Assembly (NCBI GenBank): GCA_964251965.1
Contig: CAXULQ010000003.1
Location: 348,363-412,362, forward strand
Direction: 5' to 3'
Length of the DNA stretch: 64,000 bases
Source of the DNA: Mucilaginibacter_A sp964251965
Lineage (GTDB): Bacteria > Bacteroidota > Bacteroidia > Sphingobacteriales > Sphingobacteriaceae
Made by a program: the position numbers and the translations under genes. The notes below the pieces were generated by a model, which was not told the origin of the DNA, did no database searches, and was given only the letters and a program-made list of their open reading frames with translations. Each line of letters opens with the position of its first letter. Within the stretch, counting starts at the first letter, position 1. Positions 42,865-52,369 of this stretch are shown one piece after another.

Positions 42865-44742
42865 ATGAATAAAAAAATACCTTTCTGCTTTTTATTGTTT
42901 CTGGCTTCATGCTGTTTTTATGCAGCAAAAGTTGATGCGCAAAGGCAAATGGAAAACCTGGGCCGCGGCGTTGTTGCGGTGCACAAAAGCACCGATTCTG
43001 TATTTGTTAGTTGGCGGATGCTGGGCACAGAGCCGCAAAATATCGCGTTTAACTTGTATCGAAAAACGGGTAATGCTGCGGCTGTTAAACTTAACAAAAC
43101 ACCGATCACCGAAAGTACCAATTACGAAGATAGCAAGGTCAACTTCACCCAGCCCAACGCTTATTTTGTAAAACCTGTTTTAAACGGAACAGAGCAGGCG
43201 GCAAGCAAACCTTTTACTTTGGCTGCCAATGCGCCGGTGCAGCAATACCTCAACATTCCGCTTAAAACGCCGCAAGGTTATACGCCAAATGATGCTTCCG
43301 TTGGAGATTTGGACGGCGACGGCGAATACGAAATCATCCTGCACCAAACCGGCCGTGGCCGCGATACGCCTTCGCCAGGCTTAACCGATCCGCCGATTTT
43401 CCAGGCTTATAAAATGGATGGCACGTTGCTTTGGCAAATTAACCTCGGCAAAAATATCCGCGAAGGCGCACACTATACGCAATTTATGGTGTACGATTTG
43501 GATGGAGATGGCATTGCCGAATTTGCCTGTAAAACCGCGGATGGAACCATCGACGGAAAAGGCAAAGTAATTGGCGATTCGACTAAAGACTGGCGCAGGC
43601 TGGACGTTCCGCCTAACAATACTTTTTACGGAAAAATTTTAAACGGGCCGGAATACTTCACCATTTTCAGCGGTAAAACCGGTGAAGCTTTGGCTACTAC
43701 GGATTATATTCCGAACCGTTATCCAACCGCTGGCTGGAGCGGCCACGGCGGCAACGGCGGCCATGATGATACAGGAAATCGCGTTGACCGTTTTACCGCT
43801 TGTGTGGCTTATTTAGACGGCGTTCATCCGAGCGTGGTGATGTGCCGCGGTTATTATGGCCGTTCAGTTTTAGCGGCTTGGGATTGGCGGAACGGAAAAC
43901 TGACTTCGCGCTGGGTTTTTGATAGTAAAGACGGCGAAAATCCATATTCTGGTCAGGGTTATCATAATTTGAGCGTGGCTGATGTGGATGGTGATGGCAA
44001 AGATGAAATTGTTTACGGCTCGATGGTGGTGGATGATAACGGTAAAGGATTATTCAGTACTGGTTTTCGTCATGGTGACGCGATACATGTTTCTGATTTG
44101 GATATTACACGTCCCGGCTTGGAAGTTTTTGGAATCCACGAAATCGAAGAAGGGACAAAAGGCCCAGGCGTAACCGTTTACGATGCCAAAACCGGCGAAA
44201 CTTTGTTTAAAGGTTCGATGGACCAGGATGTTGGCCGCGGTGTGGCGGATGACATCGATCCTGCAAATCCCGGGGCAGAAATGTGGTGGTCTGGCTCCAA
44301 TGGTTTATATTCAATAAAAGGAGTACGGATTGGAGATGCGCCGCGATCGACCAACTTTTTAAGCTGGTGGGATGGCGATTTAAACCGGGAATTGCTGGAC
44401 GGCAACCACATTGATAAATACAAAGGCGGAAGATTGTTAACGGCGGAAGGCTGTGTTTCCAACAACGGCACTAAATCAACACCTGCTTTAAGTGCTGATT
44501 TATTTGGCGACTGGCGCGAAGAAGTAATATTTAGAACAGCTGATAATCAGAACTTAAGGATTTATACCACAACCATCCCAACAAAACACAAAATTTATAC
44601 CTTGATGCACGACCCGCAATATCGCTTAAGCATTGCCTGGCAAAACGTGGGCTACAATCAGCCGCCGCATACGGGTTTTTATCTGGGAAGCGATATGAAA
44701 ACTTTGCCCAAACCAAACATCGTTTTAGTTAAACCTAAATAA
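42865..44742 (+). CDS. Rhamnogalacturonan lyase, PL11 family
   Basis: A 625-residue secreted enzyme that cleaves the rhamnose-galacturonate backbone of rhamnogalacturonan-I by beta-elimination. Signal peptide PFCFLLFLASCCFYAAKVDA. Then the family-typical QMENLGRGVVAVHKSTDSVF and VSWRMLGTEPQNIAFNLYRK fibronectin-like domain. The catalytic propeller follows with several D-x-D-x-D-G calcium motifs: DASVGDLDGDGEYEI, VYDLDGDGIAEF and VADVDGDGKDEIVYG. The C-terminus has SADLFGDWREEVIFRT and the length equals the family. It lies between GH28 and GH2 on the same strand. The sibling word TAAAAACAG is in the signal peptide (42912-42920). Confidence 0.95.
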   Translation: MNKKIPFCFLLFLASCCFYAAKVDAQRQMENLGRGVVAVHKSTDSVFVSWRMLGTEPQNIAFNLYRKTGNAAAVKLNKTPITESTNYEDSKVNFTQPNAYFVKPVLNGTEQAASKPFTLAANAPVQQYLNIPLKTPQGYTPNDASVGDLDGDGEYEIILHQTGRGRDTPSPGLTDPPIFQAYKMDGTLLWQINLGKNIREGAHYTQFMVYDLDGDGIAEFACKTADGTIDGKGKVIGDSTKDWRRLDVPPNNTFYGKILNGPEYFTIFSGKTGEALATTDYIPNRYPTAGWSGHGGNGGHDDTGNRVDRFTACVAYLDGVHPSVVMCRGYYGRSVLAAWDWRNGKLTSRWVFDSKDGENPYSGQGYHNLSVADVDGDGKDEIVYGSMVVDDNGKGLFSTGFRHGDAIHVSDLDITRPGLEVFGIHEIEEGTKGPGVTVYDAKTGETLFKGSMDQDVGRGVADDIDPANPGAEMWWSGSNGLYSIKGVRIGDAPRSTNFLSWWDGDLNRELLDGNHIDKYKGGRLLTAEGCVSNNGTKSTPALSADLFGDWREEVIFRTADNQNLRIYTTTIPTKHKIYTLMHDPQYRLSIAWQNVGYNQPPHTGFYLGSDMKTLPKPNIVLVKPK

Positions 44743-44759
44743 ATACCGATAAAAGAAGC

Positions 44760-47120
44760 ATGAGTAATTTGATGAATAATTTAATAAAAACATTAAGCTG
44801 GATTGGCATCCTGGTTCTTTTTTCTTCAACAGTTAAAGCGCAGGAAAGCGGCCGGACAATCACTTCTTTCGATCCAAACTGGCGCTTTTTAAAAAATGAT
44901 GTAAGCGGAGCAGAGAAACCAAGTTTTGATGATTCCAAATGGCGAAAATTAGATGTGCCGCATGATTGGAGTATCGAAGGCCCGTACGATCAAAGCAATC
45001 CAACCAGTCGCGGCGGTGGATATTTACCTTCGGGAATTGGCTGGTACCGTAAAATTTTCACGCTAAACGAAGCAGATGCCAAACGCAAAGTTTCCATCGA
45101 GTTTGATGGCGTAATGGCCAGCAGCGATGTTTGGATCAACGGTTTCCATTTAGGCAAACGGCCTTACGGGTACAGCAGTTTCAGTTACGATTTAAGCGGA
45201 CACCTTAATTTTGGCAAAGGAAAAACCAATGTACTGGCAGTTCGTGCGGATAATGCTGTGCAGCCGGCTTCGCGTTATTATACCGGCGCAGGTATTTATC
45301 GGCATGTAAGATTGGTTTCTACAGATCAGCTTCATTTGGAACATTGGGGAACTTTTGTAACCACAACGCAGGTGAGTGCAGCAAAAGCGAACGTAAAAGT
45401 TCAGGCTAAAATTGATAATGAATCTGCTGCTTCCAACGAAATTACGTTGCAAACTTCTTTGATCGACCCTTCAGGCAAAACGATAAAATCTGCCGAAACC
45501 AAACAAGCTATTGCTGCCGGAAAAACAGCAGATGTTAATCAGGAAATTGAAGTCGGCAACCCGCAATTGTGGAATCTGGAGCAGCCAAACTTGTATCGTG
45601 CGGTTACCAAAATTATATCCAACGGAAAAACTTTGGACGATCAAACCGCCACTTTCGGCATCCGCGACAGCAAATTTGAAGCAGCAACTGGTTACTGGCT
45701 TAACGGCAAAAATATCAAGCTAAAAGGAGTATGCCTGCACCATGATGGCGGTGCAGTTGGCGCGGCGGTTCCGCTGGCGGTTTGGGAAAGAAGGTTTAAG
45801 CTGCTAAAAGAAGCAGGTGTAAATGCAATCCGTACTTCGCATAACCCGGTTGCGCCAGAGTTTTTGGATTTGTGCGACCGGATGGGTTTTCTGGTGATGG
45901 ACGAAACCTTTGATACCTGGACAGCAGCCAAAGCCAACGGCGAAAAAGGCTACAACCAGTATTTTACCGAGTGGTGGGAAAAAGATACGCATGATATGGT
46001 GGTTCGTGACCGGAATCATCCTTCCGTTATTATTTACAGTGTTGGAAATGAAATTCATGATAATTTAGACAGTCCCGAAGGATTTAAGAAATACAAAATG
46101 CAGCAGGATTTGGTGCACTTTTTAGACGAAACGCGGCCGGTTACGATGGCTTTGTTCCGGCCAAATGTTTCCAAAGTTTACTCAAATGGTTTTGCCGCGA
46201 TGATGGATGTAGTTGGCCAGAATTACCGCGAAAACGAACTGATTGCTGCACACGAAGCACATCCGGATTGGAAAGTCATCGGCACAGAAAATACACATGT
46301 AATTGGACAATGGCTGGCTTTGCGCGATAAACCGTATATGGCCGGCCAGTTTTTGTGGACCGGAATTGATTATTTAGGCGAAGAAGACTGGCCAAACGTA
46401 ACCAACAACCAGGGATTGTTTGACCGGACAGGCGGCTGGAAACAGCAGGCTTTGCAACGACAAAGCTGGTGGAGCGACAAGCCGGTTGTGCATATCGTCC
46501 GCAAATCTGATAATGCCGGAGCCGGAATCTGGGTTGCCGATTGGACACCAACTGATTTTGATACGTATGACAACGCCAAAATCCAGGTTTACAGTAATTG
46601 CGAGGACGTGGAACTGTTTTTAAACGGAAAATCCCTCGGCACAAAACCAAAACCAGCCAACGATTCGCCAAGAGAGTGGGACGATGTAACTTTTGAAAAA
46701 GGTACGCTCAAAGCAGTAGGTAAAAATAAAGGTGCTGCGGTTGCTTCCGAAGAGTTTAAATCTGCCGGTGCACCGGCTAAAATTGTGCTTTCTGTGGATA
46801 AAAATAAGCTGGCAAATGTTTGGGACGATGTGGTTTATGTTACCGCAACGATTGTGGATGCCAACGGGATTGCTTGTCCAAATGCTGATAAACTTATCAA
46901 ATTCAATATCAGCGGAAATGCAGCCATTGCTGCGGTGGATAACGGTAACATCGCCAGCCACGAATTGTATCAAACCAACGAAAGAAGTGCTTACCGCGGA
47001 ACTTGTATTGCTTTAATCAAAGCCAAAGCATCTAACGGAAAAGTAACGGTAAAAGCAGCATCCGCAGGTTTGGCTGATGGTTCGGTTTCTATTGATTTAG
47101 CTTCATCTTCAACAAAATAA
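44760..47120 (+). CDS. GH2 family glycoside hydrolase (beta-galactosidase-like)
   Basis: A 786-residue secreted enzyme. Signal peptide near LSWIGILVLFSSTVKAQ. Sugar-binding domain with WRKLDVPHDWSIEGPYDQSN, an Ig-like domain, then the TIM barrel: GVCLHHDGGAVGAAVP, NAIRTSHNPVAPEFLDLCDR, and acid/base Glu in VIIYSVGNEIHDN. The nucleophile is probably in IGTENTHVIGQW. A C-terminal DUF4982-like and Ig-like part follows. It likely removes galactose from rhamnogalacturonan-I side chains, judged from its neighbours. The start ATG overlaps the dispersed word region at 44750-44758, whose AAAGAAG lies just before the start codon. Confidence 0.92.
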   Translation: MSNLMNNLIKTLSWIGILVLFSSTVKAQESGRTITSFDPNWRFLKNDVSGAEKPSFDDSKWRKLDVPHDWSIEGPYDQSNPTSRGGGYLPSGIGWYRKIFTLNEADAKRKVSIEFDGVMASSDVWINGFHLGKRPYGYSSFSYDLSGHLNFGKGKTNVLAVRADNAVQPASRYYTGAGIYRHVRLVSTDQLHLEHWGTFVTTTQVSAAKANVKVQAKIDNESAASNEITLQTSLIDPSGKTIKSAETKQAIAAGKTADVNQEIEVGNPQLWNLEQPNLYRAVTKIISNGKTLDDQTATFGIRDSKFEAATGYWLNGKNIKLKGVCLHHDGGAVGAAVPLAVWERRFKLLKEAGVNAIRTSHNPVAPEFLDLCDRMGFLVMDETFDTWTAAKANGEKGYNQYFTEWWEKDTHDMVVRDRNHPSVIIYSVGNEIHDNLDSPEGFKKYKMQQDLVHFLDETRPVTMALFRPNVSKVYSNGFAAMMDVVGQNYRENELIAAHEAHPDWKVIGTENTHVIGQWLALRDKPYMAGQFLWTGIDYLGEEDWPNVTNNQGLFDRTGGWKQQALQRQSWWSDKPVVHIVRKSDNAGAGIWVADWTPTDFDTYDNAKIQVYSNCEDVELFLNGKSLGTKPKPANDSPREWDDVTFEKGTLKAVGKNKGAAVASEEFKSAGAPAKIVLSVDKNKLANVWDDVVYVTATIVDANGIACPNADKLIKFNISGNAAIAAVDNGNIASHELYQTNERSAYRGTCIALIKAKASNGKVTVKAASAGLADGSVSIDLASSSTK

Positions 47121-47121
47121 T

Positions 47122-47904
47122 ATGAAAAAAAATAAATTTTTCAAACTAAAACCCATGCTGTTTTTAGCAGCACTTTTTCTGTTTTTCTGCGGATTTATCT
47201 GGCAGCAAAACCGGCACACACTTTATATCATCGGCGATTCTACTGTTAGAAACACAAACGGCTTGCAACGCGGCTGGGGCATGTTCGTCCAAAGTTATTT
47301 CGACAGTACCAAATTGGTGGTGAGCAATCAGGCAATGGCTGGCCGAAGCACACGGACTTTTATTAAAGAAGGCCGCTGGGACAAAGTTTTATCAACCCTA
47401 AAATCTGGTGATTTTGTAATGATGCAGTTTGGCCATAACGAAGGCAGCGTGCCCGATACTTCAAAAGCAGGTTACCGCGGTGTTTTAAAAGGCATCGGCG
47501 AGGAAACCAAAGAATTAGTTTGGCCCGATGGAAAACCCGAAACGGTGCATACTTACGGTTGGTATTTAAGCAAATTAGTAAAAGATGCCAAAGCAAAAGG
47601 TGCAATGGTTTTTATCTGTTCGATGATTCCGCGAAACGAATGGGCGGATGGAAAAGTGAAAAGAGCCAACAACGATTACGGCAAATGGGCACAGGAGGTG
47701 GCGCAGCGCGAAGGTGCTGTTTTTATCGACCTCAATGCGATAACAGCCGGCAAATACGACAAAATGGGACCAGACGAAGTAAAAAAACTTTTCCCCGGCG
47801 ACCATACGCATACCAATGAAACCGGCGCAAAAATTAACGCGCAATCTGTAATCGATGGTTTGAAGGAGCTGAAAAATGATCCGTTGAAACCGTATATGTT
47901 ATAA
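47122..47904 (+). CDS. Rhamnogalacturonan acetylesterase, CE12 (SGNH hydrolase), copy 1
   Basis: A 260-residue secreted esterase that removes acetyl groups from galacturonate of rhamnogalacturonan. A single N-terminal membrane/signal segment (MLFLAALFLFFCGFIWQQ). SGNH blocks: IIGDSTVRN with nucleophile Ser, GQ/M-AGRSTRTF, MQFGHNEG with Asn, and the catalytic Asp-His in GDHTHTNETGA. The gene follows the GH2 stop by one base and is certainly co-transcribed with it. The sibling word TAAAAACAG sits in the signal peptide codons (47158-47166). Confidence 0.93.
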   Translation: MKKNKFFKLKPMLFLAALFLFFCGFIWQQNRHTLYIIGDSTVRNTNGLQRGWGMFVQSYFDSTKLVVSNQAMAGRSTRTFIKEGRWDKVLSTLKSGDFVMMQFGHNEGSVPDTSKAGYRGVLKGIGEETKELVWPDGKPETVHTYGWYLSKLVKDAKAKGAMVFICSMIPRNEWADGKVKRANNDYGKWAQEVAQREGAVFIDLNAITAGKYDKMGPDEVKKLFPGDHTHTNETGAKINAQSVIDGLKELKNDPLKPYML

Positions 47905-47978
47905 AAAATTGCCGGTAAAAGAAGTATTGGCGATAAAGTATTTATTATGTATGATGCTTCTTTTACCTGGCTAAAATC

Positions 47979-48091
47979 AACGGGTTTAAACCCGTTGCTA
48001 CAAGATGTACCGAAGCTACGCATCTACCTTTTGCAAGTTTGCAAGAGCCGTAGGCTCGGCCGATTTTGTAGAAATGGGTTTCAACCCATTT
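47979..48091. repeat. Cluster of three perfect or near-perfect palindromes
   Basis: AACGGGTTTAAACCCGTT (47979-47996, perfect), GAGCCGTAGGCTC (48045-48057) and AAATGGGTTTCAACCCATTT (48072-48091) lie within 113 bases between the two CE12 genes. GGGTTTGTAACCC near 62985-62997 is of the same type. A mobile REP-like unit is more likely than an operator. Confidence 0.65.
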
Positions 48092-48142
48092 AAATAAAAA
48101 GTTTAAACAAATCAATATAAGAACTTGATCAAATAATTCACC

Positions 48143-48940
48143 ATGAATAAAATACATCAACCCAAAACACTGCTTTTAACAGCAATCGCAATCCTTTCGC
48201 TATCCTTCATTCTCTTCCAACAAACCAAACCCACACTTTACCTCATCGGCGATTCAACTGTAAAAAACAGTAAAGACAAAGGCGATGGTGGTTTGTGGGG
48301 TTGGGGACATTTTATTGGCGATTACTTTGATCCACAGAAAATAACTGTAGAAAACGATGCCTTGGGCGGAACCAGCAGCCGTACTTTCCAAACGCAAGGT
48401 TTGTGGGACAAGGTTTTAGTGAAGATCAAACCCGGCGATTATGTGATGATGCAGTTCGGCCACAACGATAGCAGCCCTTTGGATGATACTGCGCGCGCCC
48501 GTGGGACCATCAAAGGCGTAGGCGATGAAAGTAAAGACACGTACAACCCAATCATGAAAAAGCAGGAAACGGTACATACTTACGGCTGGTACATGCGCAA
48601 ATTTGTGAACGATTCTAAAGCAAAAGGTGCAACGGTATTCATTTGCTCACCCATCCCGCGCAATAGTTGGAAAGACGGCAAAGTGAACCGCAACGGTGCT
48701 GATTATGGCGGCTGGTCCAAAGAAGTCGCGCAGCAAACCAATGCTTTTTTTATCGACCTAAATTCGTTGATTGCCGATATTTACGATAAGGAAGGCGAAG
48801 ACAAAGCAAAGGCCGCTTATTTCAACGACAAAGACCATACACATACAATTGAAACAGGCGCAAAATTAAATGCTCAATTGGTAGTGGAAGGTTTGAAAGG
48901 ATTGAAGAATTGTTCGTTAAATAAATATTTGTTGAAATGA
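48143..48940 (+). CDS. Rhamnogalacturonan acetylesterase, CE12 (SGNH hydrolase), copy 2
   Basis: A 265-residue paralogue of the 47122-47904 product. N-terminal segment LLLTAIAILSLSFILFQQ. SGNH blocks: LIGDSTVKN, GGTSSRTF, MQFGHNDSSPLDD and DHTHTIETGAKLNAQ. Compared with copy 1 it carries insertions such as DKGDGGLWGWGHFIGDYFDP. The two probably act on different acetyl positions or substrates. It is separated from copy 1 by the palindrome cluster and is likely to have its own promoter. No SusC/SusD pair or hybrid two-component regulator of a standard pectin utilisation locus lies in this window. Confidence 0.93.
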   Translation: MNKIHQPKTLLLTAIAILSLSFILFQQTKPTLYLIGDSTVKNSKDKGDGGLWGWGHFIGDYFDPQKITVENDALGGTSSRTFQTQGLWDKVLVKIKPGDYVMMQFGHNDSSPLDDTARARGTIKGVGDESKDTYNPIMKKQETVHTYGWYMRKFVNDSKAKGATVFICSPIPRNSWKDGKVNRNGADYGGWSKEVAQQTNAFFIDLNSLIADIYDKEGEDKAKAAYFNDKDHTHTIETGAKLNAQLVVEGLKGLKNCSLNKYLLK

Positions 48941-49012
48941 TTGGACTGAAGGCAATTTGTAATATTAGAAAATCAATTAACGCAATGCTTAAAATCTGGT
49001 TACAGTCTTAAA

Positions 49013-51202
49013 CTATAGATTCAATCCAAAACCAACATTAAAAGTCCTGCCATCTGCCGGTAAAATACCAGGGCCAGGATACATGTTGATGCGCCTTGTA
49101 AAATATTTGGCATTAAGCAAATTGTTGATATTGGCTGTAAAATGATAATGCTGCAAAAAGCTATAATTAAAAGCCCAATCAAATACATGATAAGCCGGGA
49201 CAATACCAGATGCCCCGGTTATATTAAACATTGTATTATTTGCATCACTAAAATTTTTGCCAACGTAGCTAAATTGTAGCGTGCTACTGATATGATTACT
49301 GATAAAAGTTAGTCCGGCACGTTCAATCCAATCGGGCGTTCCTTCTGCATAATTACCTGTAAGGCTTACGTTTTTTCCAGCTTGTGTAATTGAACCGCTG
49401 GTATATCTGGCATGGTTATAAGCTAAAGAACTAAAAAGCCTGATATCATAATTTGTATTGTTATCAAAACTTCTGATTAAAGAAACATTAGTGTAAGCTT
49501 CAACACCTTTGGCAACTGCATTACCTATGTTAGTTGTATATAAAAAGGGTGCGTTACTGCTATTGGTTTCCGTAAGATTACCAACCTTGTTACCGTAATA
49601 TACATAAAAAAGGTTTATATCATAACTAAAAATAGCTTTGATCCGTCCGCGGTAACCAAAATCGGCATCGTAGCCGCGGGTGTCTTTCAAATTAGGATCT
49701 ATCACACCTAACTGATCAGCAGGCGTAACATTGGCATAAATATAAGGGCGGTAAGCTTGGGACAAGTTGCCATAAAACTGGCTATTATTGCTAATTTGAT
49801 ATTGCAGTCCTGTTCCGAAAAGCGGAAATCTTCGGGTTGATTTGTAAGCAACAGAGTTGGACGCATTGTTAATTACGCCCGTCATGTTCGTGTTGATATT
49901 CTCGTACCTAAACCCTGGTGTTATGCTGAAAGCCGGCGTAACCTGGAAAATATTCTCTGCAAAAACAGCATAGTTGGTGGTGTGAAGATTAAGGTCGATG
50001 CCATACGGTTTAACGAGGGAAAGATCAAAATCGGACGCTGTTGTGCCAGTACCTTTTTGCCTTCTTTGCGTGTGTTCTTCAAAATATCTTACGCCGGATG
50101 TAAAAGTGCCGGACAGATTGCCTAATTGGTAAGTATGCAGTAAGCGGGCTTCGGTGGTAAAGCCATAGTAATAATCCCGGTCAACCTGCCGTGGGTTGTA
50201 GGTTTTTAAATTAGCGTTAACTGTATCGGCTACATTAGGATTAGCAATAAATTGCACACTGTTGCGCTGACCGATCAAAGCGTGCGAAATCACTTCGAGT
50301 TTGGTGTTTTTACTGAAATTATAATTAAAAAGCAGTGCCGGAATGTTTATCTCCGGATTAAAAAAATTACGGGACCGTGTTGCTTGCCTGTTATCGGCCG
50401 CAAATTGTGCATCAGTTAATCCGCCTGCAATTTGCTGCCGGTAATCAGACCGTGAAAACTGAAAAGCAATGCTGCCTTTTTCATTAAACTGATAGCGCAA
50501 ATTAGCGTAGTAAGCGTGATAGTTAAACGCCGCATCCGGCCGCCAGCCATCGCCGCTTCTGGATGAAAAATAAGCATAATAGGTAAACTTACCGCTTTTG
50601 CCGCCAGCTGCATTGTACGAATTAAAGAAACGGTTGGAACCCGCGCTCTGTTCACTTTCTACACTAAAAGCTTTAGTCGTGTCGCCTTCTTTCATTTTAT
50701 AGTTGACCATTCCTCCAAACTGGCTTCCAAATTGTAATGCTGCCGAGCCTCGTACGATTTGTATTTCACCAATTCCCTGAAAAGGCGGTGTGTAATGATC
50801 TTCCGGGTAACCAAACATATCCGAATTGGTGTTGTAGCCATTTTGCCGCATATTGGTTTCGATAGACCGGTGCGTATCTGTTCCGCGGGTGCCAATATTT
50901 ATTTGCAATCCTGCACCGTCCATCTCCCAAACATTAACGCCGGGTACTTGGGCAAATATCATTCGGGCATTATTCGTCGCTAAATTGGCACTACCGGCGT
51001 CGGGTTTAATCAAAAATGTTCTTTTACCTGCAAAAATATTGGTGCCGCTAACATCGGGCAAGTGCGCTACGCGGCTCTCTGTAATGGTTACGCTATCCAG
51101 TTTAAGCGTGTCTTTGATTGATTTTTTCTGTGCCTGCAGATTTTGGATGGCTAAAAGAAGTATGATGAAAAATAAAAATCTGCCGGCTTTATTTAGGTTC
51201 AT
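49013..51202 (-). CDS. TonB-dependent receptor, FecA-like
   Basis: A 729-residue outer-membrane receptor. Signal peptide FLFFIILLLAIQNLQAQ; there is no carboxypeptidase-like N-domain. Plug: LDSVTITESRVAHLPDVSGT, RMIFAQVPGVNVWEMDGAG and QIVRGSAALQFGSQFGGMVN. A 22-strand barrel follows, ending in FNVGFGLNL. The plug sequence, especially GTRGTDTHRSIETNMRQNGY, matches the ferric-citrate receptor type (FecA) rather than SusC. No FecR/sigma pair is adjacent. It runs opposite to the pectin genes and is not obviously part of them. The dispersed word at 51152-51160 is in the signal-peptide codons. Confidence 0.92.
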   Translation of the reverse strand: MNLNKAGRFLFFIILLLAIQNLQAQKKSIKDTLKLDSVTITESRVAHLPDVSGTNIFAGKRTFLIKPDAGSANLATNNARMIFAQVPGVNVWEMDGAGLQINIGTRGTDTHRSIETNMRQNGYNTNSDMFGYPEDHYTPPFQGIGEIQIVRGSAALQFGSQFGGMVNYKMKEGDTTKAFSVESEQSAGSNRFFNSYNAAGGKSGKFTYYAYFSSRSGDGWRPDAAFNYHAYYANLRYQFNEKGSIAFQFSRSDYRQQIAGGLTDAQFAADNRQATRSRNFFNPEINIPALLFNYNFSKNTKLEVISHALIGQRNSVQFIANPNVADTVNANLKTYNPRQVDRDYYYGFTTEARLLHTYQLGNLSGTFTSGVRYFEEHTQRRQKGTGTTASDFDLSLVKPYGIDLNLHTTNYAVFAENIFQVTPAFSITPGFRYENINTNMTGVINNASNSVAYKSTRRFPLFGTGLQYQISNNSQFYGNLSQAYRPYIYANVTPADQLGVIDPNLKDTRGYDADFGYRGRIKAIFSYDINLFYVYYGNKVGNLTETNSSNAPFLYTTNIGNAVAKGVEAYTNVSLIRSFDNNTNYDIRLFSSLAYNHARYTSGSITQAGKNVSLTGNYAEGTPDWIERAGLTFISNHISSTLQFSYVGKNFSDANNTMFNITGASGIVPAYHVFDWAFNYSFLQHYHFTANINNLLNAKYFTRRINMYPGPGILPADGRTFNVGFGLNL

Positions 51203-51372
51203 TTTTTAAAAATGCAATTATTGCTAAGCAAATATCAGTTTGAGAAATTGCTTTGCAAAATTCAAACCGTTACTTCAAAAAGTTTATGGAAACAAATTTA
51301 ATTCGATTTTTGATAGAAGAAGGTTTACAACTTCAACCTAAAAATCACCTGCTAAAAGAAGTATAATAAATT

Positions 51373-52281
51373 TTAACAGTATTGATTACTACAACTTTCA
51401 ACAGAAAACTCAGGTTCAAATGTACTGTGTTGTATATCTAAATGTAACAGTTCGTGCCGCAGTTCTTCTTTTATATGGGTAAAAGAAGCAACTGCAGTTT
51501 GATCGATCACTAAATGTGCGGTTAACGCATTTTCGGTTGTGCTTAAAGCCCAAACATGAATGTGGTGCACATCTAAAACACCTTTTATTTTTAGCATGGC
51601 CGATTTTACTTTTTCTACATCCAACTCTTTAGGAACGCCATCCAAGGCAAGGCGTAAACTTTCTTTCAATAATCCCCAGGTTCCGCCCACAATCACCACC
51701 ACAATAATTAAACTAACCACGCTATCAACCCAAAACCAGTGCGTAAAATAAATAACGATACCAGAAATAACCACGCCCAGCGAAACCACAGCATCAACCG
51801 CCATGTGTAAATAAGCACCTTTTACGTTCAAATCGTCTTCTTTGCCTTTCACAAAAAGCCAGGCCGTTACGCCGTTCACCAAAATCCCGGCAAAAGCAAC
51901 CCAAGCGATCGTACCGCCAGCAATCGGTTCCGGGTGAATGAAACGATTAACAGCTTCATAAGCAATAATCACCACAGCGGCCAGCAAAATAATGGCGTTT
52001 AACAAAGAAACGATAATGGTAGAACGCTTGTAACCATACGTGTAAGCGCTGTTTTTGGCTGCGCCGGAAAGTTTAAAAGCCAGTAACGCCAAAGCCAAAC
52101 TGGCCACATCGCTTAAATTATGGCCAGCATCGGTGAGCAACGAAAGCGAATGCGTTTGCAAACCGGCAATAACTTCGGCCACTACAAAAGAAGCGTTTAA
52201 AACAATGCCGATCACGAACGCTCTGGTTAAATGCGTAATTTTGGGTGCGTGGTCGTGATGGTGGGAATGATCGTGTGCCAT
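51373..52281 (-). CDS. Cation diffusion facilitator (zinc/cobalt exporter, CzcD-like)
   Basis: A 302-residue inner-membrane exporter of Zn2+ or similar ions using proton antiport. The cytosolic N-terminus is His-rich (HDHSHHHDHAP). Six membrane segments. The TM2 metal site is LTDAGHNLSDV and the TM5 site is HMAVDAVVSLGVV. The C-terminal cytosolic domain contains DVHHIHVWALSTTENALTAH. The end CSNQYC adds two Cys. All family features are intact. Two inverted dispersed words lie 6 bases apart at 51465-51473 and 51480-51488. Confidence 0.94.
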   Translation of the reverse strand: MAHDHSHHHDHAPKITHLTRAFVIGIVLNASFVVAEVIAGLQTHSLSLLTDAGHNLSDVASLALALLAFKLSGAAKNSAYTYGYKRSTIIVSLLNAIILLAAVVIIAYEAVNRFIHPEPIAGGTIAWVAFAGILVNGVTAWLFVKGKEDDLNVKGAYLHMAVDAVVSLGVVISGIVIYFTHWFWVDSVVSLIIVVVIVGGTWGLLKESLRLALDGVPKELDVEKVKSAMLKIKGVLDVHHIHVWALSTTENALTAHLVIDQTAVASFTHIKEELRHELLHLDIQHSTFEPEFSVESCSNQYC

Positions 52282-52369
52282 AATGCAAAGTTACCATTCG
52301 GTTGTGAGTTTTTGGTTGCGGTAGTTAGTTTTAGTTCAGCTTCTTAACCTCGCTCCCCGCACCTCAAAC

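Noticed and set aside
44750..44763. AAAGAAG before the GH2 start as a Shine-Dalgarno site
   Set aside because: It is part of the dispersed word, which occurs at many places without start codons, and Bacteroidota rely little on Shine-Dalgarno pairing.
49013..51202. SusC of the pectin gene group
   Set aside because: The receptor is of FecA type without the SusC N-terminal domain, is on the opposite strand and has no SusD.
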